Shown here piece after piece: positions 34,423 through 43,738 of a stretch of DNA of 64,000 bases. The translations under genes were made by a program, and so were the position numbers. The first letter of the stretch is position 1, and each line of letters begins with the position of its first letter. The notes under the pieces were generated by a model, which searched no databases, was not told the origin of the DNA, and saw only the letters and a program-made list of their open reading frames with translations. Source of the stretch: Rhodococcus opacus B4 (GTDB taxonomy: Bacteria; Actinomycetota; Actinomycetes; Mycobacteriales; Mycobacteriaceae); assembly GCF_000010805.1 (NCBI RefSeq), contig NC_012522.1, positions 5,890,001 to 5,954,000 of the forward strand, given 5' to 3'.

Positions 34423-35064
34423 TCAGCTGGGGTCGGAGCCCCGGACCGCCGCCCACCATACGGCGACGGCCGCGGCCACGCAGGTCGCGCCGGCAAACGC
34501 CGGAAGCCCGCCGCCCGCGACGTACACCCACAGTGCCCCGGCGAACGGCGCCGCCACCGCGAACTGGGCGTCGAGGAGGAGCCTGCGGGCGGGCCGTGTC
34601 GCCACCCGGGCGCGCACCGGACCGTCCGGATCCGGACGCGACGGATTGTCGATCAACCGGCCGGGCGGTGTCGAACGACGCACCCGCCCGGCTGGGAGGA
34701 GTCGCCGCCCGTTCCAGGTCACGACGCTGCGCCTGCCGGCGTCGTGCACGGTCGCCGTCGTCGGCGTCGGCATCGTGACCAGGACCGGATCGAAGAACAC
34801 GGGTATCCACAGCGAACCCGGTTCCTCGTCGACCTCGATCCACGACCTGCTGGTCAGCCGATGCTGCTGGCGGACCCTGCGTACGGTGGCGACGCGACCC
34901 TGCTCGGAACCCCTCCGGGTGGCCGCGAACCAGGTGTGACCGGTGACACCGAGCACCGCCGCCGCCACGACGACCAGCGCGCTGAGCTGATCGGCGTCGG
35001 CGAACGGCGTCAGTGCGGCGCACACCAGCAGCGCGCCCACGCCGACGGCCACCGGGTAGCGCAC
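34423..35064 (-). CDS. Membrane protein, unknown, last in the peptide-transporter operon
   Basis: 213 residues from a GTG, 2 bp after the stop of the solute-binding protein gene. Two N-terminal spans (VAVGVGALLVCAALTPF; LSALVVVAAAVLGVTGHTW), a central cytoplasmic region of about 100 residues (IEVDEEPGSLWIPVFFDPVL) and two more spans near the C-terminus. It looks like the small membrane proteins with a central beta domain often found in actinobacteria. Function unknown; the link to the transporter may be only positional. Confidence 0.65.
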   Translation of the reverse strand: MRYPVAVGVGALLVCAALTPFADADQLSALVVVAAAVLGVTGHTWFAATRRGSEQGRVATVRRVRQQHRLTSRSWIEVDEEPGSLWIPVFFDPVLVTMPTPTTATVHDAGRRSVVTWNGRRLLPAGRVRRSTPPGRLIDNPSRPDPDGPVRARVATRPARRLLLDAQFAVAAPFAGALWVYVAGGGLPAFAGATCVAAAVAVWWAAVRGSDPS

Positions 35065-35066
35065 AG

Positions 35067-36752
35067 CTATTTCAGGAAGCCGATCTTGGTGTAGTCGTAG
35101 GACGCGAGACCGGCGGCGCCGAAGTTCGCCAGGTTGTCGCGCACCGCGACGTTGCCCGGCGCCTGCATCAGCGGCAGCGAGAACCCCTCCTCGAACACCG
35201 CGGTGTCGACCTCGTTGGCCAATTCGATCGCCTTCTGCGGGTCGAGTTCCGAGATCGTCCGCTCGATCAGCGCGTTCAGTTCGGGCGAACCGATCCGGCC
35301 GTAATTGCCCTGCAGGTCGTCGGGGTTGTATGCGTAGATCTGCGGCAGGCCACTGAGCGGAAACGGATCACCCACCCAGGAGAATTGGGCGAGGTCGAAG
35401 TCGCCGGGCTGGATGACATCGGTGAAGAACCCGGTGCCGCCGCGGGTGTCGATGTTCAGCTTGGCGCCGATCTGCGCGAGGTTCTGCTGCACGATCTGCG
35501 CGATCTGGACCCAGGTGGTCGACTGGTACATCACGTCGCGGATCTCGAGCCTGCGCCCGTCCTTCTCCCGGAAATCGCCGTTGAGCTTCCAGCCGAGTTC
35601 GTCGAGTCGCCGTGCGGCCTCCTCCGGGTCGTAGGCGACGGCCGCGGTGTTGTCCTGGTAGCCCTGCTGACCGCTGAGGTAGACGTGGTTGTTCAGCGGC
35701 TGGGGGTCGTCGACCAGACCGTTCTGGATCGCGGTCGCGATGCCCTGCCGGTCGATGCCCTTGGACAGCGCCACCCGCAACTCCGGATCGGCGAGGATCG
35801 ACCCCTCCGCGCCGTTGAACGTGATGTGCGAGAACTGAGTTCCCGGCGCCCGGCGGATCGCGATGCCGTCCGATCCCTCCGCGGTCTTGACCTCGTCGAT
35901 CGTGCCCAGCCCGGACGCGTCGATCTCGTTGTTCTGCAGGGCGGGAATTCGCGCGGAGTCGTCGAGCACGCTGTACGTGATGGTGTCGAGTTTCGGGGTG
36001 TTGCCCCACCACGCGGGGTTGCGGCCCAACGTGATCCGGTTCTGCGCCCGGTCGATCGACGCGATCTTGAACGGTCCCGACGTCACCGTGATCCCGTCGC
36101 GCAGACTGGTGTTGAACGCCTCGGGAGTCGCGGTCACCGACTTCGGGTACAGCATCGAATTGCCCGCGAACTGGCCGCGCCATTCGGCGTACGGCTCGGC
36201 GAACGTGATCACCGCCTGACGGTCGTCGACGCCGCGTTCGACCCGGTCCACCCGCTCGAACCCGGACGTGTTCGCGATCAGGAACTCCTTGTTCTTCCCA
36301 CTGAGCGCCGCAGCCTGGGACTGGATGTCCTCCCACGTGATCGGGGTGCCGTCGGACCACACCGCCCTCGGGTCGATCGTGTAGGTGACCTGCTGCGGGT
36401 CGGTGCCGGTGAGCGCGACGTCCACGAAGTAGTCGTGGTTCACCGACAGCGCGCCCGAGGCGTCGGTGCCGAATGCGCGGGGCATCATCGGTTTCAGCAT
36501 GCCGCCGATCTCGGAGTCGTTGCCGTCGTTGGACAGCGTGTTGAAGTTCGGAGGGAAACCCGACAGTGCCAACCGCAGGTTCCCGCCGTCGCGCAGTTCG
36601 CTGGGGTCGTGCGGATTGATGTCGTTGGTGGTGCCGATCGACCCGGACCCGGTCCCGGTGCCGCCGGTGTCCGAACCCCCGCAGCCGGCGAGGACGAGAC
36701 CGACGGCCAGGAACGATACCGCGAGGCGGGTGCGCGCCGAACGAATCCTCAT
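35067..36752 (-). CDS. Peptide ABC transporter substrate-binding lipoprotein (SBP family 5)
   Basis: 561 residues with signal peptide and lipobox VLAGC (about residues 20-24), a Gly/Ser/Thr linker, then the family-5 fold: ELRDGGNLRLALSG, AVWSDGTPITWEDI, NPAWWGNTPKLDTITY, AYDPEEAARRLDELGW and the C-terminal AIELANEVDTAVFEEG. It is anchored outside the membrane and delivers di- or oligopeptides to the permeases coded just upstream. It starts 30 bp after the ATPase stop. The ligand cannot be read from the sequence. Confidence 0.9.
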   Translation of the reverse strand: MRIRSARTRLAVSFLAVGLVLAGCGGSDTGGTGTGSGSIGTTNDINPHDPSELRDGGNLRLALSGFPPNFNTLSNDGNDSEIGGMLKPMMPRAFGTDASGALSVNHDYFVDVALTGTDPQQVTYTIDPRAVWSDGTPITWEDIQSQAAALSGKNKEFLIANTSGFERVDRVERGVDDRQAVITFAEPYAEWRGQFAGNSMLYPKSVTATPEAFNTSLRDGITVTSGPFKIASIDRAQNRITLGRNPAWWGNTPKLDTITYSVLDDSARIPALQNNEIDASGLGTIDEVKTAEGSDGIAIRRAPGTQFSHITFNGAEGSILADPELRVALSKGIDRQGIATAIQNGLVDDPQPLNNHVYLSGQQGYQDNTAAVAYDPEEAARRLDELGWKLNGDFREKDGRRLEIRDVMYQSTTWVQIAQIVQQNLAQIGAKLNIDTRGGTGFFTDVIQPGDFDLAQFSWVGDPFPLSGLPQIYAYNPDDLQGNYGRIGSPELNALIERTISELDPQKAIELANEVDTAVFEEGFSLPLMQAPGNVAVRDNLANFGAAGLASYDYTKIGFLK

Positions 36753-36782
36753 GGATGTGCCCTTCCTCGAAGTTCGCTGAGC

Positions 36783-38636
36783 CTAGTGTGCCAAATACGT
36801 CGGATCCGGAACGGGGATTGCCGCGAGCAGCGCCCGCGTGTATTCGTGCTGCGGATCCTCGAAAATCGTCTGCGCGGCCCCCGACTCGACGATCCTGCCC
36901 CGGTACATCACCGCCACGTCGTGCGCGATGTTGCGGACCACCGACAGGTCGTGGGAGACGAACAGATACGACATGCCCCGTTGCTCCTGGAGGTCGCGCA
37001 GGAGGTTGAGCACCCCGGCCTGGATGGAGACGTCGAGCGAGGACACTGGTTCGTCCAGGAACAGCAGTTCCGGATCGAGGGCGAGTGCGCGGGCGATGCT
37101 GATCCGCTGCTTCTGACCGCCCGAGAAATCGGCCGGATACCGGTCGGCGTGCTCGCGACGCAACCCGACCAGGTCGAGCAGTTCCGGTACCCGGCGGCCG
37201 ATCTCCTCGCGACCGCGGCCGTCCAGTCGCAGCGGCTCGGCGAGCACGTCGAACACCGGCAGCCGGGGATCCAGGGAGGCCGTCGGATCCTGGAAGACGA
37301 CGGCCATCTTCCGCCGCAGGGCGCGCCTGCGATGGGCGCTCAGCGCCGCCACCTCGGCGCCGAGCACCTCGATCGACCCGGATTCCGGCACGGACAGGTC
37401 GAGGACCTGCGTCAACGTCGTCGATTTGCCCGAGCCGGACTCGCCCACCAACGCCAGCGTGCGACCCGCTCGGATGTCGAACGTGATGCCGTCGACCGCC
37501 CGGATCTCGCCGCGCTTGCGGCGGAACACCAGACCGCTGGTGATCGGATACGTCTTCACCAGATCGGTCACCCGCAGCACCACCCGGTCGTCGGGCGGCC
37601 TCGTGGTGGGGGCGGCGGCCGGCTGATCCCGCCGATACGCCGTGAACAGGTCGCGGGTGCCCGTCTCGTCGACGCGGATGCACGCCGCCCGATGCTCCGG
37701 TCCGGTCGCGACGAGTTCCGGTTCGGCGAGCAGGCAGGCGTCCACGGCGAGCGGGCAGCGCGGCGCGAACGTGCAACCCGGTGGCAGCGAATGCAGCGCG
37801 GGTGGGGCGCCGGCGATCGACACCAGACGGCTGCGGATCGCCGCGTCCATCCTCGGTACGGACACGAGTAGACCTGCGGTGTAGGGCATCCGGGGTTCGG
37901 CGAACAACTCCCGCACCGGCGCCGACTCCACTACCCGGCCCGCGTACATCACCACGACGCGGTCGGCGAGGGTCGCCGCGATGCCCATGTCGTGGGTGAT
38001 CATCACGACGCCGGCGCCCGTGAGGTCACGGGCCTTGCGCAGCAGGTTCAGGATCTGCGCCTGCACGGTCACGTCGAGGGCGGTGGTCGGTTCGTCGCAG
38101 ATGATCAGCGCGGGATCGTTGGCGATCGCGATGGCGATCACCACGCGCTGTCGCATGCCGCCGGAGAATTCGTGGGGAAAGGCCTTGGCGCGCACCGCCG
38201 GATCGGGGATGCCGACCAGATCGAGCAGGTCGACGGCGCGCTGCGCGGCGTCCTTCTTGCTGCTCGCCCGGCCGTGGACGAGCAGCGCCTCGGCGATCTG
38301 GTCGCCGACGCGGTACACCGGCGTCAACGCCGACAGCGGGTCCTGGAACACCATGCTGACCGTCTTCCCGCGCAGCGCCGACAGATCCCGGTCTCCCATG
38401 CCGAGCAATTCGCGGCCCCGCAAACGGATGGAACCGGTGACGCGGGCGTGGTCGGGCAGCAGACCCATCACGGCGAGTGACGCGACCGACTTGCCCGAGC
38501 CCGACTCACCCACGACAGCGAGGACCTCGCCGTCGGAGACGGTGTAGCTGACGCCGCGGACCGCCTCGATCCGGCCCTCCTCGCTGGGAAAGCTGACCTG
38601 CAGGTCCTCGACGTCGAGCAGCGGCGGCCCGGTCAC
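36783..38636 (-). CDS. Tandem peptide ABC transporter ATPase (DppD-DppF fusion)
   Basis: 617 residues from a GTG 2 bp after the permease stop, with AAGG upstream. Two complete nucleotide-binding domains: the first (about 8-260) with GESGSGKS, FSGGMRQR and ICDEPTTALDVTVQ, followed by the Cys-containing oligopeptide-transporter tail (PPGCTFAPRCPLAVDAC); the second (about 330-600) with GESGSGKS, FSGGQKQR and FLDEPVSSLDVSIQ. It hydrolyses ATP to drive peptide import. Fused forms like this (YejF/DppDF) are known. Confidence 0.92.
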   Translation of the reverse strand: MTGPPLLDVEDLQVSFPSEEGRIEAVRGVSYTVSDGEVLAVVGESGSGKSVASLAVMGLLPDHARVTGSIRLRGRELLGMGDRDLSALRGKTVSMVFQDPLSALTPVYRVGDQIAEALLVHGRASSKKDAAQRAVDLLDLVGIPDPAVRAKAFPHEFSGGMRQRVVIAIAIANDPALIICDEPTTALDVTVQAQILNLLRKARDLTGAGVVMITHDMGIAATLADRVVVMYAGRVVESAPVRELFAEPRMPYTAGLLVSVPRMDAAIRSRLVSIAGAPPALHSLPPGCTFAPRCPLAVDACLLAEPELVATGPEHRAACIRVDETGTRDLFTAYRRDQPAAAPTTRPPDDRVVLRVTDLVKTYPITSGLVFRRKRGEIRAVDGITFDIRAGRTLALVGESGSGKSTTLTQVLDLSVPESGSIEVLGAEVAALSAHRRRALRRKMAVVFQDPTASLDPRLPVFDVLAEPLRLDGRGREEIGRRVPELLDLVGLRREHADRYPADFSGGQKQRISIARALALDPELLFLDEPVSSLDVSIQAGVLNLLRDLQEQRGMSYLFVSHDLSVVRNIAHDVAVMYRGRIVESGAAQTIFEDPQHEYTRALLAAIPVPDPTYLAH

Positions 38637-38638
38637 CG

Positions 38639-39559
38639 CTACGCCTTCTTCCCGCGCTTGCGGGAGCGGGCCCGCTGGGCGTTGGGGTCGACGGCGTCGC
38701 GGAGGCCGTCGCCCACCAGGTTCGCCGACAGCACTGTGATCACCAGCAGGCCACCGGCGAACAGGAACAGCCACGGATAGGTGAGTGCGGATTCGGTGCC
38801 GTCGGCGATCAGCGACCCGAGGGAGATGTCCGGTTTCTGCACGCCGAACCCGAGGAAGCTGAGCCCGGTCTCGGCGAGGATCGCGGCACCGACGTTCAGG
38901 GTCGCGTCGATGATCAGGATCGACGCGATGTTCGGGACGATGTGGCTGGTGATGATCTTGTGCGTCGGGGCCCCCATGTACCGGGCGGCCTGCACGAACT
39001 CCCGCTCGCGCAGGCTCAGCGTCATCCCGCGGACCATCCGGGCGGTGATCATCCAGCCGAACACCGCCAGCAACAGGATCAGCAGGACGATCGAGCTGGA
39101 CGACTTCAACCGGGGAGTGAAGACGGCGATGATGATGAAACTGGGAACGACGAGCAGCAGATCGACCAGCCACATGATCACCCGATCCGGCCAGCCGCCG
39201 ACATACCCGGCCAGCGCACCGACGAGCGCGGCGATGGCGGTGGAGAAGAGCGCAACGCAGATACCGATGATCAGCGACTTCTGCAGCCCACGCAACGTCT
39301 GCGCGAGAACGTCCTGCCCGATCTGGTTGGTGCCGAACGGATGCTCGGCGCTGGGCGGTTGCAGCAGCGCGGTGTAGTCGAGTTGCTGATAGTCGTAGGG
39401 GAGCAGGTACGGTCCGACGAAACTGGCGACGAACAGCAACAGCAGGACGCCCACCCCGGCGATGGCGGGCTTGTTCCGGAGAAACCGCCGGAACAGCAGG
39501 GTCCGGCGCCCGACGGCCGACACCGCCGCATCGGTGGACGCGATCTGGATCTCGGTCAC
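38639..39559 (-). CDS. Peptide ABC transporter permease (DppC-type)
   Basis: 306 residues from the GTG at 39559, which overlaps the upstream permease stop (GTGA). One N-terminal span (AIAGVGVLLLLFVASFVGP), the HPFGTNQIGQDVLAQTLRG motif of DppC proteins, and five further spans with the EAA loop (EREFVQAARYMGAP). It forms the transmembrane channel with the DppB-type protein. Confidence 0.92.
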   Translation of the reverse strand: MTEIQIASTDAAVSAVGRRTLLFRRFLRNKPAIAGVGVLLLLFVASFVGPYLLPYDYQQLDYTALLQPPSAEHPFGTNQIGQDVLAQTLRGLQKSLIIGICVALFSTAIAALVGALAGYVGGWPDRVIMWLVDLLLVVPSFIIIAVFTPRLKSSSSIVLLILLLAVFGWMITARMVRGMTLSLREREFVQAARYMGAPTHKIITSHIVPNIASILIIDATLNVGAAILAETGLSFLGFGVQKPDISLGSLIADGTESALTYPWLFLFAGGLLVITVLSANLVGDGLRDAVDPNAQRARSRKRGKKA

Positions 39560-40533
39560 CCGACACGCACCCTCGGGTCGAGCGCCGCGTACACCACGTC
39601 GGAGAGCAGTCCCGACAACAGCACGATCAGGCCGGTGAACGACGTGATCGCGACGACGATGTTCGTGTCCTGGGTGTCGATGCCGATCACGATCCACTCG
39701 CCGATGCCGTGCCAGCCGAAGATCTTCTCGGTGAACGTGGCACCGACCACCAGCGCTCCGAACCCGTACGCGAACAGCGTCGCCATCGGGATCAGCGCCG
39801 TCCGCAGTCCGTGCTCGAGCAGCGCCGCCCGCCGGGTCAGCCCCTTCGCCCGCGCGGTCCGGATGAAGTCGCTCCCCAGGACGTCGAGCATCGCGTTGCG
39901 CTGATACCGGCTGTAGCCGGCGATGCTGCCCAACGCCAGCGCGACGGTCGGCAGCACCAGATGCTGGATCCGGTCGACGAACTGCGGCCAGAATCCGGTG
40001 ATCGTGCTGGCCGAGGATTCCCCGGTGTACAGAAAGATCTGATTGCCGGTGGCCGAGTTGATCTGGAGAGCACCGTATTTCAGCAGGGTCGCGACGAGGA
40101 ACACGGGCGCGCTGAGGATCAGCAGCGACACGACGGTGCTGAAGTAGTCGCTGAACTTGTACTGCCGGATCGCACCCGCGGCGCCGATCAGCACCCCCAG
40201 CACCGCGCCGATCACGGAACCGAGGATCAGCAACCGCATGCTCACCAGGATCCGGCGGCCCAGCTCGTCCGACACCGGCTGACCCGTGATGGTGGTGCCG
40301 AAGTCGCCGTGCACCACCCCGCCCAGCCAGTTCGCGTACCGCACCGGGATCGGGTCGTCGAGATGCAGTTCGGCCGCCTTCGCGTCGATCACCGATTGCG
40401 GCGGCCGGGGGTTGCGCTGTTCCAGGCTGTCGAGCGGACGGAAGGTCAGCGAGGTGAGACTGAACGTCAGGAACGACGCCAGCAGCAACAGCACCGCGTA
40501 ATTGAGCGCTCGTCGTAGCAGGAAGCCGGTCAT
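39556..40533 (-). CDS. Peptide ABC transporter permease (DppB-type), first gene of the operon
   Basis: 325 residues from the ATG at 40533, with GAGGTGG upstream; the longer open frame to 40680 is not credible. MTGFLLRRALNYAVLLLLAS, the HLDDPIPVRYANWL loop, DFGTTITGQPVSDEL and the EAA-like IRTARAKGLTRRAALLEHGL mark a DppB permease with six spans. It leads the B-C-DF-A order of the operon. The 98 bp to the divergent hydrolase gene should contain both promoters. Confidence 0.92.
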   Translation of the reverse strand: MTGFLLRRALNYAVLLLLASFLTFSLTSLTFRPLDSLEQRNPRPPQSVIDAKAAELHLDDPIPVRYANWLGGVVHGDFGTTITGQPVSDELGRRILVSMRLLILGSVIGAVLGVLIGAAGAIRQYKFSDYFSTVVSLLILSAPVFLVATLLKYGALQINSATGNQIFLYTGESSASTITGFWPQFVDRIQHLVLPTVALALGSIAGYSRYQRNAMLDVLGSDFIRTARAKGLTRRAALLEHGLRTALIPMATLFAYGFGALVVGATFTEKIFGWHGIGEWIVIGIDTQDTNIVVAITSFTGLIVLLSGLLSDVVYAALDPRVRVG

Positions 40534-40631
40534 CGGTCCACCTCGCAGCCGGGGCTCAACGCTACGAATTATAGGAGCGCGCCGCCGGCGGTCGGTCCGA
40601 CTCGGTGAAACCGGCTTGTTAGCGTGGCGGG

Positions 40632-41405
40632 GTGACTGTTCGTGACGAGCCCGGCGACCCGCCGGCGCGGCGCACGGCACAGCACAGTAGGTACGCCGAG
40701 TACGCGGTGACGGTCCCGCGGTCCGGTGACCGTGCGCTGGTCGCGGTGCCGCGCGGGGTGACGGCGTCGGCTGTCGTGTACTACCTGCACGGTCGCACGG
40801 GTGACGAGCGGTCGATCGAAGAGCGGTTCGGCCTTCGGGACGGTCTGCTCGACGCCGGCTACGTCGTCGCCGCGCCCTACCTGCACGGCGACCTGTGGGG
40901 AAACCGGTCGGCGCAGGACGCCGTGGTCGCGCTGGACGAGTGGGTGTCCCGGCGGTGGCCGGTGAGGCAGCGGTTCCTGATCGGCGAGTCGATGGGCGGT
41001 AACGCCGCCGCCAACGCGCTGCGCCTGCGCGAGGTTCCGTGGAGCGGTGCGGTGTTCATCGCCCCGTCCCTCTCGCTGCGCGCGGTGTGGGAACGGGGCG
41101 AGCACGGACGCGACACCGTGCGGGACGCGTTCGACCTGTCTGCGGACGGGCACGACCTCGAACCGAAGACCGAGCGGTGGGACGCCGTCCGGCACCGGCC
41201 GGAAGATTATGCGGGAGTACCCATTCGGGTGTATGCGTCGCGGGAGGACGAGGTCGCGAACATCGCCGGCGTCACCGGGCCGTGGGTCGAGAGGATCCGC
41301 GGCGGCTCCGGCTCGGTCGAATTCGTCGAGGTGAGCGGCCCGCACGTGTCGGAGGATCACTTCCGGGCCGCGGAGATCGTGGCGTTCTTCGGGGCGATCC
41401 GGTGA
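40632..41405 (+). CDS. Alpha/beta hydrolase
   Basis: 257 residues from a GTG after GGCGG. YYLHGRTGDERSIEERF supplies the oxyanion loop, LIGESMGGNAA the nucleophile elbow (Ser120), YASREDEVANIAG the probable Asp region and VSGPHVSEDHF the catalytic His. It is cytosolic, of esterase/peptidase type with unknown substrate. Its transcript ends in a strong hairpin shared with the convergent small gene. Confidence 0.8.
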   Translation: MTVRDEPGDPPARRTAQHSRYAEYAVTVPRSGDRALVAVPRGVTASAVVYYLHGRTGDERSIEERFGLRDGLLDAGYVVAAPYLHGDLWGNRSAQDAVVALDEWVSRRWPVRQRFLIGESMGGNAAANALRLREVPWSGAVFIAPSLSLRAVWERGEHGRDTVRDAFDLSADGHDLEPKTERWDAVRHRPEDYAGVPIRVYASREDEVANIAGVTGPWVERIRGGSGSVEFVEVSGPHVSEDHFRAAEIVAFFGAIR

Positions 41406-41408
41406 ACG

Positions 41409-41439
41409 CGGGGAGACCTTCGCGGCGAAGGCCTCCCCG
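41409..41439. terminator. Strong bidirectional terminator hairpin
   Basis: CGGGGAG-A-CCTTCGC pairs with GCGAAGG-C-CTCCCCG around a single G, and the outer GTGAACG/CGTTCAC arms extend it. It separates two convergent genes. Confidence 0.8.
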
Positions 41440-41444
41440 CCCGT

Positions 41445-41570
41445 TCACGCCTCGGTGCGGTGCGTGGTGTCGAGACGGAAGATGTTGATGAAGAAGTCCT
41501 TGACGGCCTGGATCTTCTCGTTGGTCAGGTCGATGGCGTGGCGACGCGATTCTTCGAGCGCGGTGGGCAT
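41445..41570 (-). CDS. 41-residue small protein with strong ribosome site
   Basis: The ATG at 41570 follows AAAGGAAGCCGCC. The peptide MPTALEESRRHAIDLTNEKI continues QAVKDFFINIFRLDTTHRTEA: an acidic, amphipathic helix and a polar tail, with no Cys. It lies between a bidirectional terminator and the Rdx-like gene. The clear ribosome site and isolated position argue for a real gene. It resembles no RiPP precursor I know. Confidence 0.6.
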   Translation of the reverse strand: MPTALEESRRHAIDLTNEKIQAVKDFFINIFRLDTTHRTEA

Positions 41571-41708
41571 GGCGGCTTCCTTTCGTCGAGGGGGCACAGC
41601 ATGGCGCTCGACAGTCTGCCCCACCATGCTGACGCCCGCATGACGAACAGGTGTCGCGCGTGCAACTCGAACAGCAAGCGGGGGAGCGCGTTCGGCTAAC
41701 CTGGCACA

Positions 41709-42005
41709 ATGACGACGAGCAGCGCGGACGGCCGGGTCGCGATCACCTACTGCACCCAGTGCCAATGGTTGTTGCGTGCGGCGTGGATGGCGCAGGAACT
41801 ACTCGGCACGTTCGGGCAGGAACTCGGCGAAGTCGCACTCGTCCCCGGCACCGGAGGAATCTTCCGCATCACCGTCGACGGCGAGCTGATCTGGGACCGC
41901 AAAGAGCAGGGCGGCTTCCCCGAGATCACCGTGCTCAAGCAACTGGTGCGTGACCGGGTCGCGCCCGAACGCGACCTCGGGCACAGCGACCGGAAGAACC
42001 CCTGA
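41709..42005 (+). CDS. Rdx/SelW-family CxxC protein
   Basis: 98 residues. ITYCTQCQWLLRAAWMAQEL gives the redox CxxC of the SelT/SelW/SelH (Rdx) family with cysteine in place of selenocysteine, and the FRITVDGELIWDRKEQGGFP segment fits its thioredoxin-like fold. It is probably a thiol-disulfide oxidoreductase. It ends 2 bp before the convergent acyltransferase gene. Confidence 0.88.
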   Translation: MTTSSADGRVAITYCTQCQWLLRAAWMAQELLGTFGQELGEVALVPGTGGIFRITVDGELIWDRKEQGGFPEITVLKQLVRDRVAPERDLGHSDRKNP

Positions 42006-42007
42006 CG

Positions 42008-43402
42008 TCAGATCCCGACGGCCCGCTCCAGTGCGCGCAGTTCGTGTCCGAGCCGGGCCGGGATCGACTTCAGGTCGGGAACGGCGCTGCGGCAGCCGGT
42101 GACACCGAACGAGATGATGTCGTCGTTGCTGGTGCACGTGATGTTCAGGCCCTGGCCGTCGACGGGCACCGACAGCGGGTAGATGGCGTCGAGCCGCGCA
42201 CCGTTCCAGTACAGCGGTGAGCTGGGGCCCGGAACGTTGGAGATGATGAGGTTGAACGGCGGGCGCACCCGCGAGTTGTGCCCGAACAGCATGCTCGCGC
42301 CGATCGGTGCCGCCCCGAGCGCGCTCATCGCGAGAATCTGGGTGGCGGTCATCGAGCCGTACGCTTCCTTGCCCTCGCGCATGGAGGTCCGGATGGTCTC
42401 GAGCCGATCCGCCGGTTCGCGGAGGTGGGTGCCGAGGTTGCACATGAGCACCCCGATGTTGTTGCCGGTCGCCGCCTCGCGCTGACTCTTCAGCGACACC
42501 GGCACCATCGCGATCAACGGGTCGGCGGGCAGCGCGTTCTGATCCTCGAGGTAGCTGCGGAGCGCGCCCGAGGACATCGCCAGCACGACGTCGTTGATGG
42601 TGCTGTCGGACAGCTTGGCGACGAGGCGGAGACGTTCGAGCGGCCACGACTGCGCCGCGAACTGGCGGGCGCCGGTGATCGGCACGTTGAACGGGGTCTT
42701 CGGTGCGGACAGGGCGAGCGGGCCGCCCTGGTCGCGGAAGGCGCGGGACACGGTGCCGGCCAGCGCGGGCACGAGACCGGCGACCTCACCGACCGTCTCG
42801 CGAGCGGTGCGGAGGGTGGAACCGGCGAGGCCCGACAGGCTGAACCCCTTCGACGACGGCGTCCGCTGCGGGCGCGGGCCGCGCGGCTGCCACGGGGCGG
42901 GCACGTCCCGATCGTCGGAGTTCTCGCTCAGTGCGTTGCGCAGCATCTTCATCGCGGTCACACCGTCGGCGACCGCGTGGTGGATCTTGGTGTAGACGGC
43001 GAACCGTCCGTCACTCAGACCCTCGATCAGGTGCATCTCCCACAGCGGGCGGCTGCGGTCGAGCAGCGATCCGTGCAGCCTCGAGCACAGCGCCATCAGC
43101 TCGGCCTCGCCGCCGGGTGCGGGCAGCGCGTCGTGCCGGATGTGGTGACCGAGGTCGATGTCGTCGACGGTCTCCCAACTCCACTGGCCGAGCGAGGAGA
43201 AGGATCGGCGGGCCCGCTTGGCGAGCCGGGGCGTGACGATTCCGTCGCCGTCGGCGAGCGCACGGTCGAGCATCGCGCGCATGTCGTACGTGTCGGCGCC
43301 TTCCGGGAGCTGGAAGATCTCCACGCCGCCGACATGCATCGGGTGCTCGCGGGACTCGCCGAGAAGGAACATCGAGTCGAGAGGGGACATGGGGAGCGGC
43401 AT
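42008..43402 (-). CDS. Wax ester synthase/diacylglycerol acyltransferase (WS/DGAT)
   Basis: 464 residues. The active-site HHAVADG (141-147) lies in the condensation-type N-terminal domain (with RPLWEMHLIEGL before it). The C-terminal domain has NDVVLAMSSGALRSYL, a VPVSLK motif and the FNLIISNVPGP segment. The enzyme esterifies acyl-CoA with diacylglycerol or fatty alcohol to make storage lipid, and oleaginous rhodococci keep many paralogues. An AAGGG site precedes the ATG. All catalytic residues are present. Confidence 0.94.
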   Translation of the reverse strand: MPLPMSPLDSMFLLGESREHPMHVGGVEIFQLPEGADTYDMRAMLDRALADGDGIVTPRLAKRARRSFSSLGQWSWETVDDIDLGHHIRHDALPAPGGEAELMALCSRLHGSLLDRSRPLWEMHLIEGLSDGRFAVYTKIHHAVADGVTAMKMLRNALSENSDDRDVPAPWQPRGPRPQRTPSSKGFSLSGLAGSTLRTARETVGEVAGLVPALAGTVSRAFRDQGGPLALSAPKTPFNVPITGARQFAAQSWPLERLRLVAKLSDSTINDVVLAMSSGALRSYLEDQNALPADPLIAMVPVSLKSQREAATGNNIGVLMCNLGTHLREPADRLETIRTSMREGKEAYGSMTATQILAMSALGAAPIGASMLFGHNSRVRPPFNLIISNVPGPSSPLYWNGARLDAIYPLSVPVDGQGLNITCTSNDDIISFGVTGCRSAVPDLKSIPARLGHELRALERAVGI

Positions 43403-43530
43403 CTATTGCCCTTTCCATCCCGTAGACGACTTCCCGGATCGCAGGAGGGCTCGTCTGTGGTCTGAGGTAACGGGAGATGGTGACGTTCCGTTTGTCAGGG
43501 ACCACCACCGGATAACTAATTGATATGGGA

Positions 43531-43554
43531 CGGGTCACGAAAGCGTGACGCCCG
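43531..43554. other. Hairpin in the gene-free stretch 43403-43738
   Basis: GTCACG (43534-43539) pairs with CGTGAC (43544-43549) around AAAG, with partial outer pairing and TATTTC after it. The rest of this 336 bp stretch shows no gene; the promoter of the acyltransferase must lie in it. Confidence 0.35.
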
Positions 43555-43738
43555 TATTTCTACAGGTTTCCCGTGAGCCATGCCACTAGACAAGCGTCCA
43601 GTTCGGTGCCTGTCATTCGGTCGGTGTACAGCCAAAGTGAACTCCGCGTGAACTTCCCAATTTTGTGCACTCAGTGCGGAATTCACGTCTCCCGACGCTG
43701 CCTAGGGCCGAAAGTCCCTACTCGGTAGGAATTGTGGC

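Noticed and set aside
35013..37871. Plus-strand frame of about 950 codons across the transporter operon
   Set aside because: The minus-strand frames give complete lipoprotein and ABC ATPase motifs; the plus frame has none.
41445..41570. Mycofactocin-type precursor peptide
   Set aside because: It lacks the conserved C-terminal IDGxCGVY-like end and no radical SAM gene is nearby.
41709..42005. Selenocysteine-containing SelW protein
   Set aside because: The redox motif is Cys-x-x-Cys with normal codons; there is no in-frame TGA.
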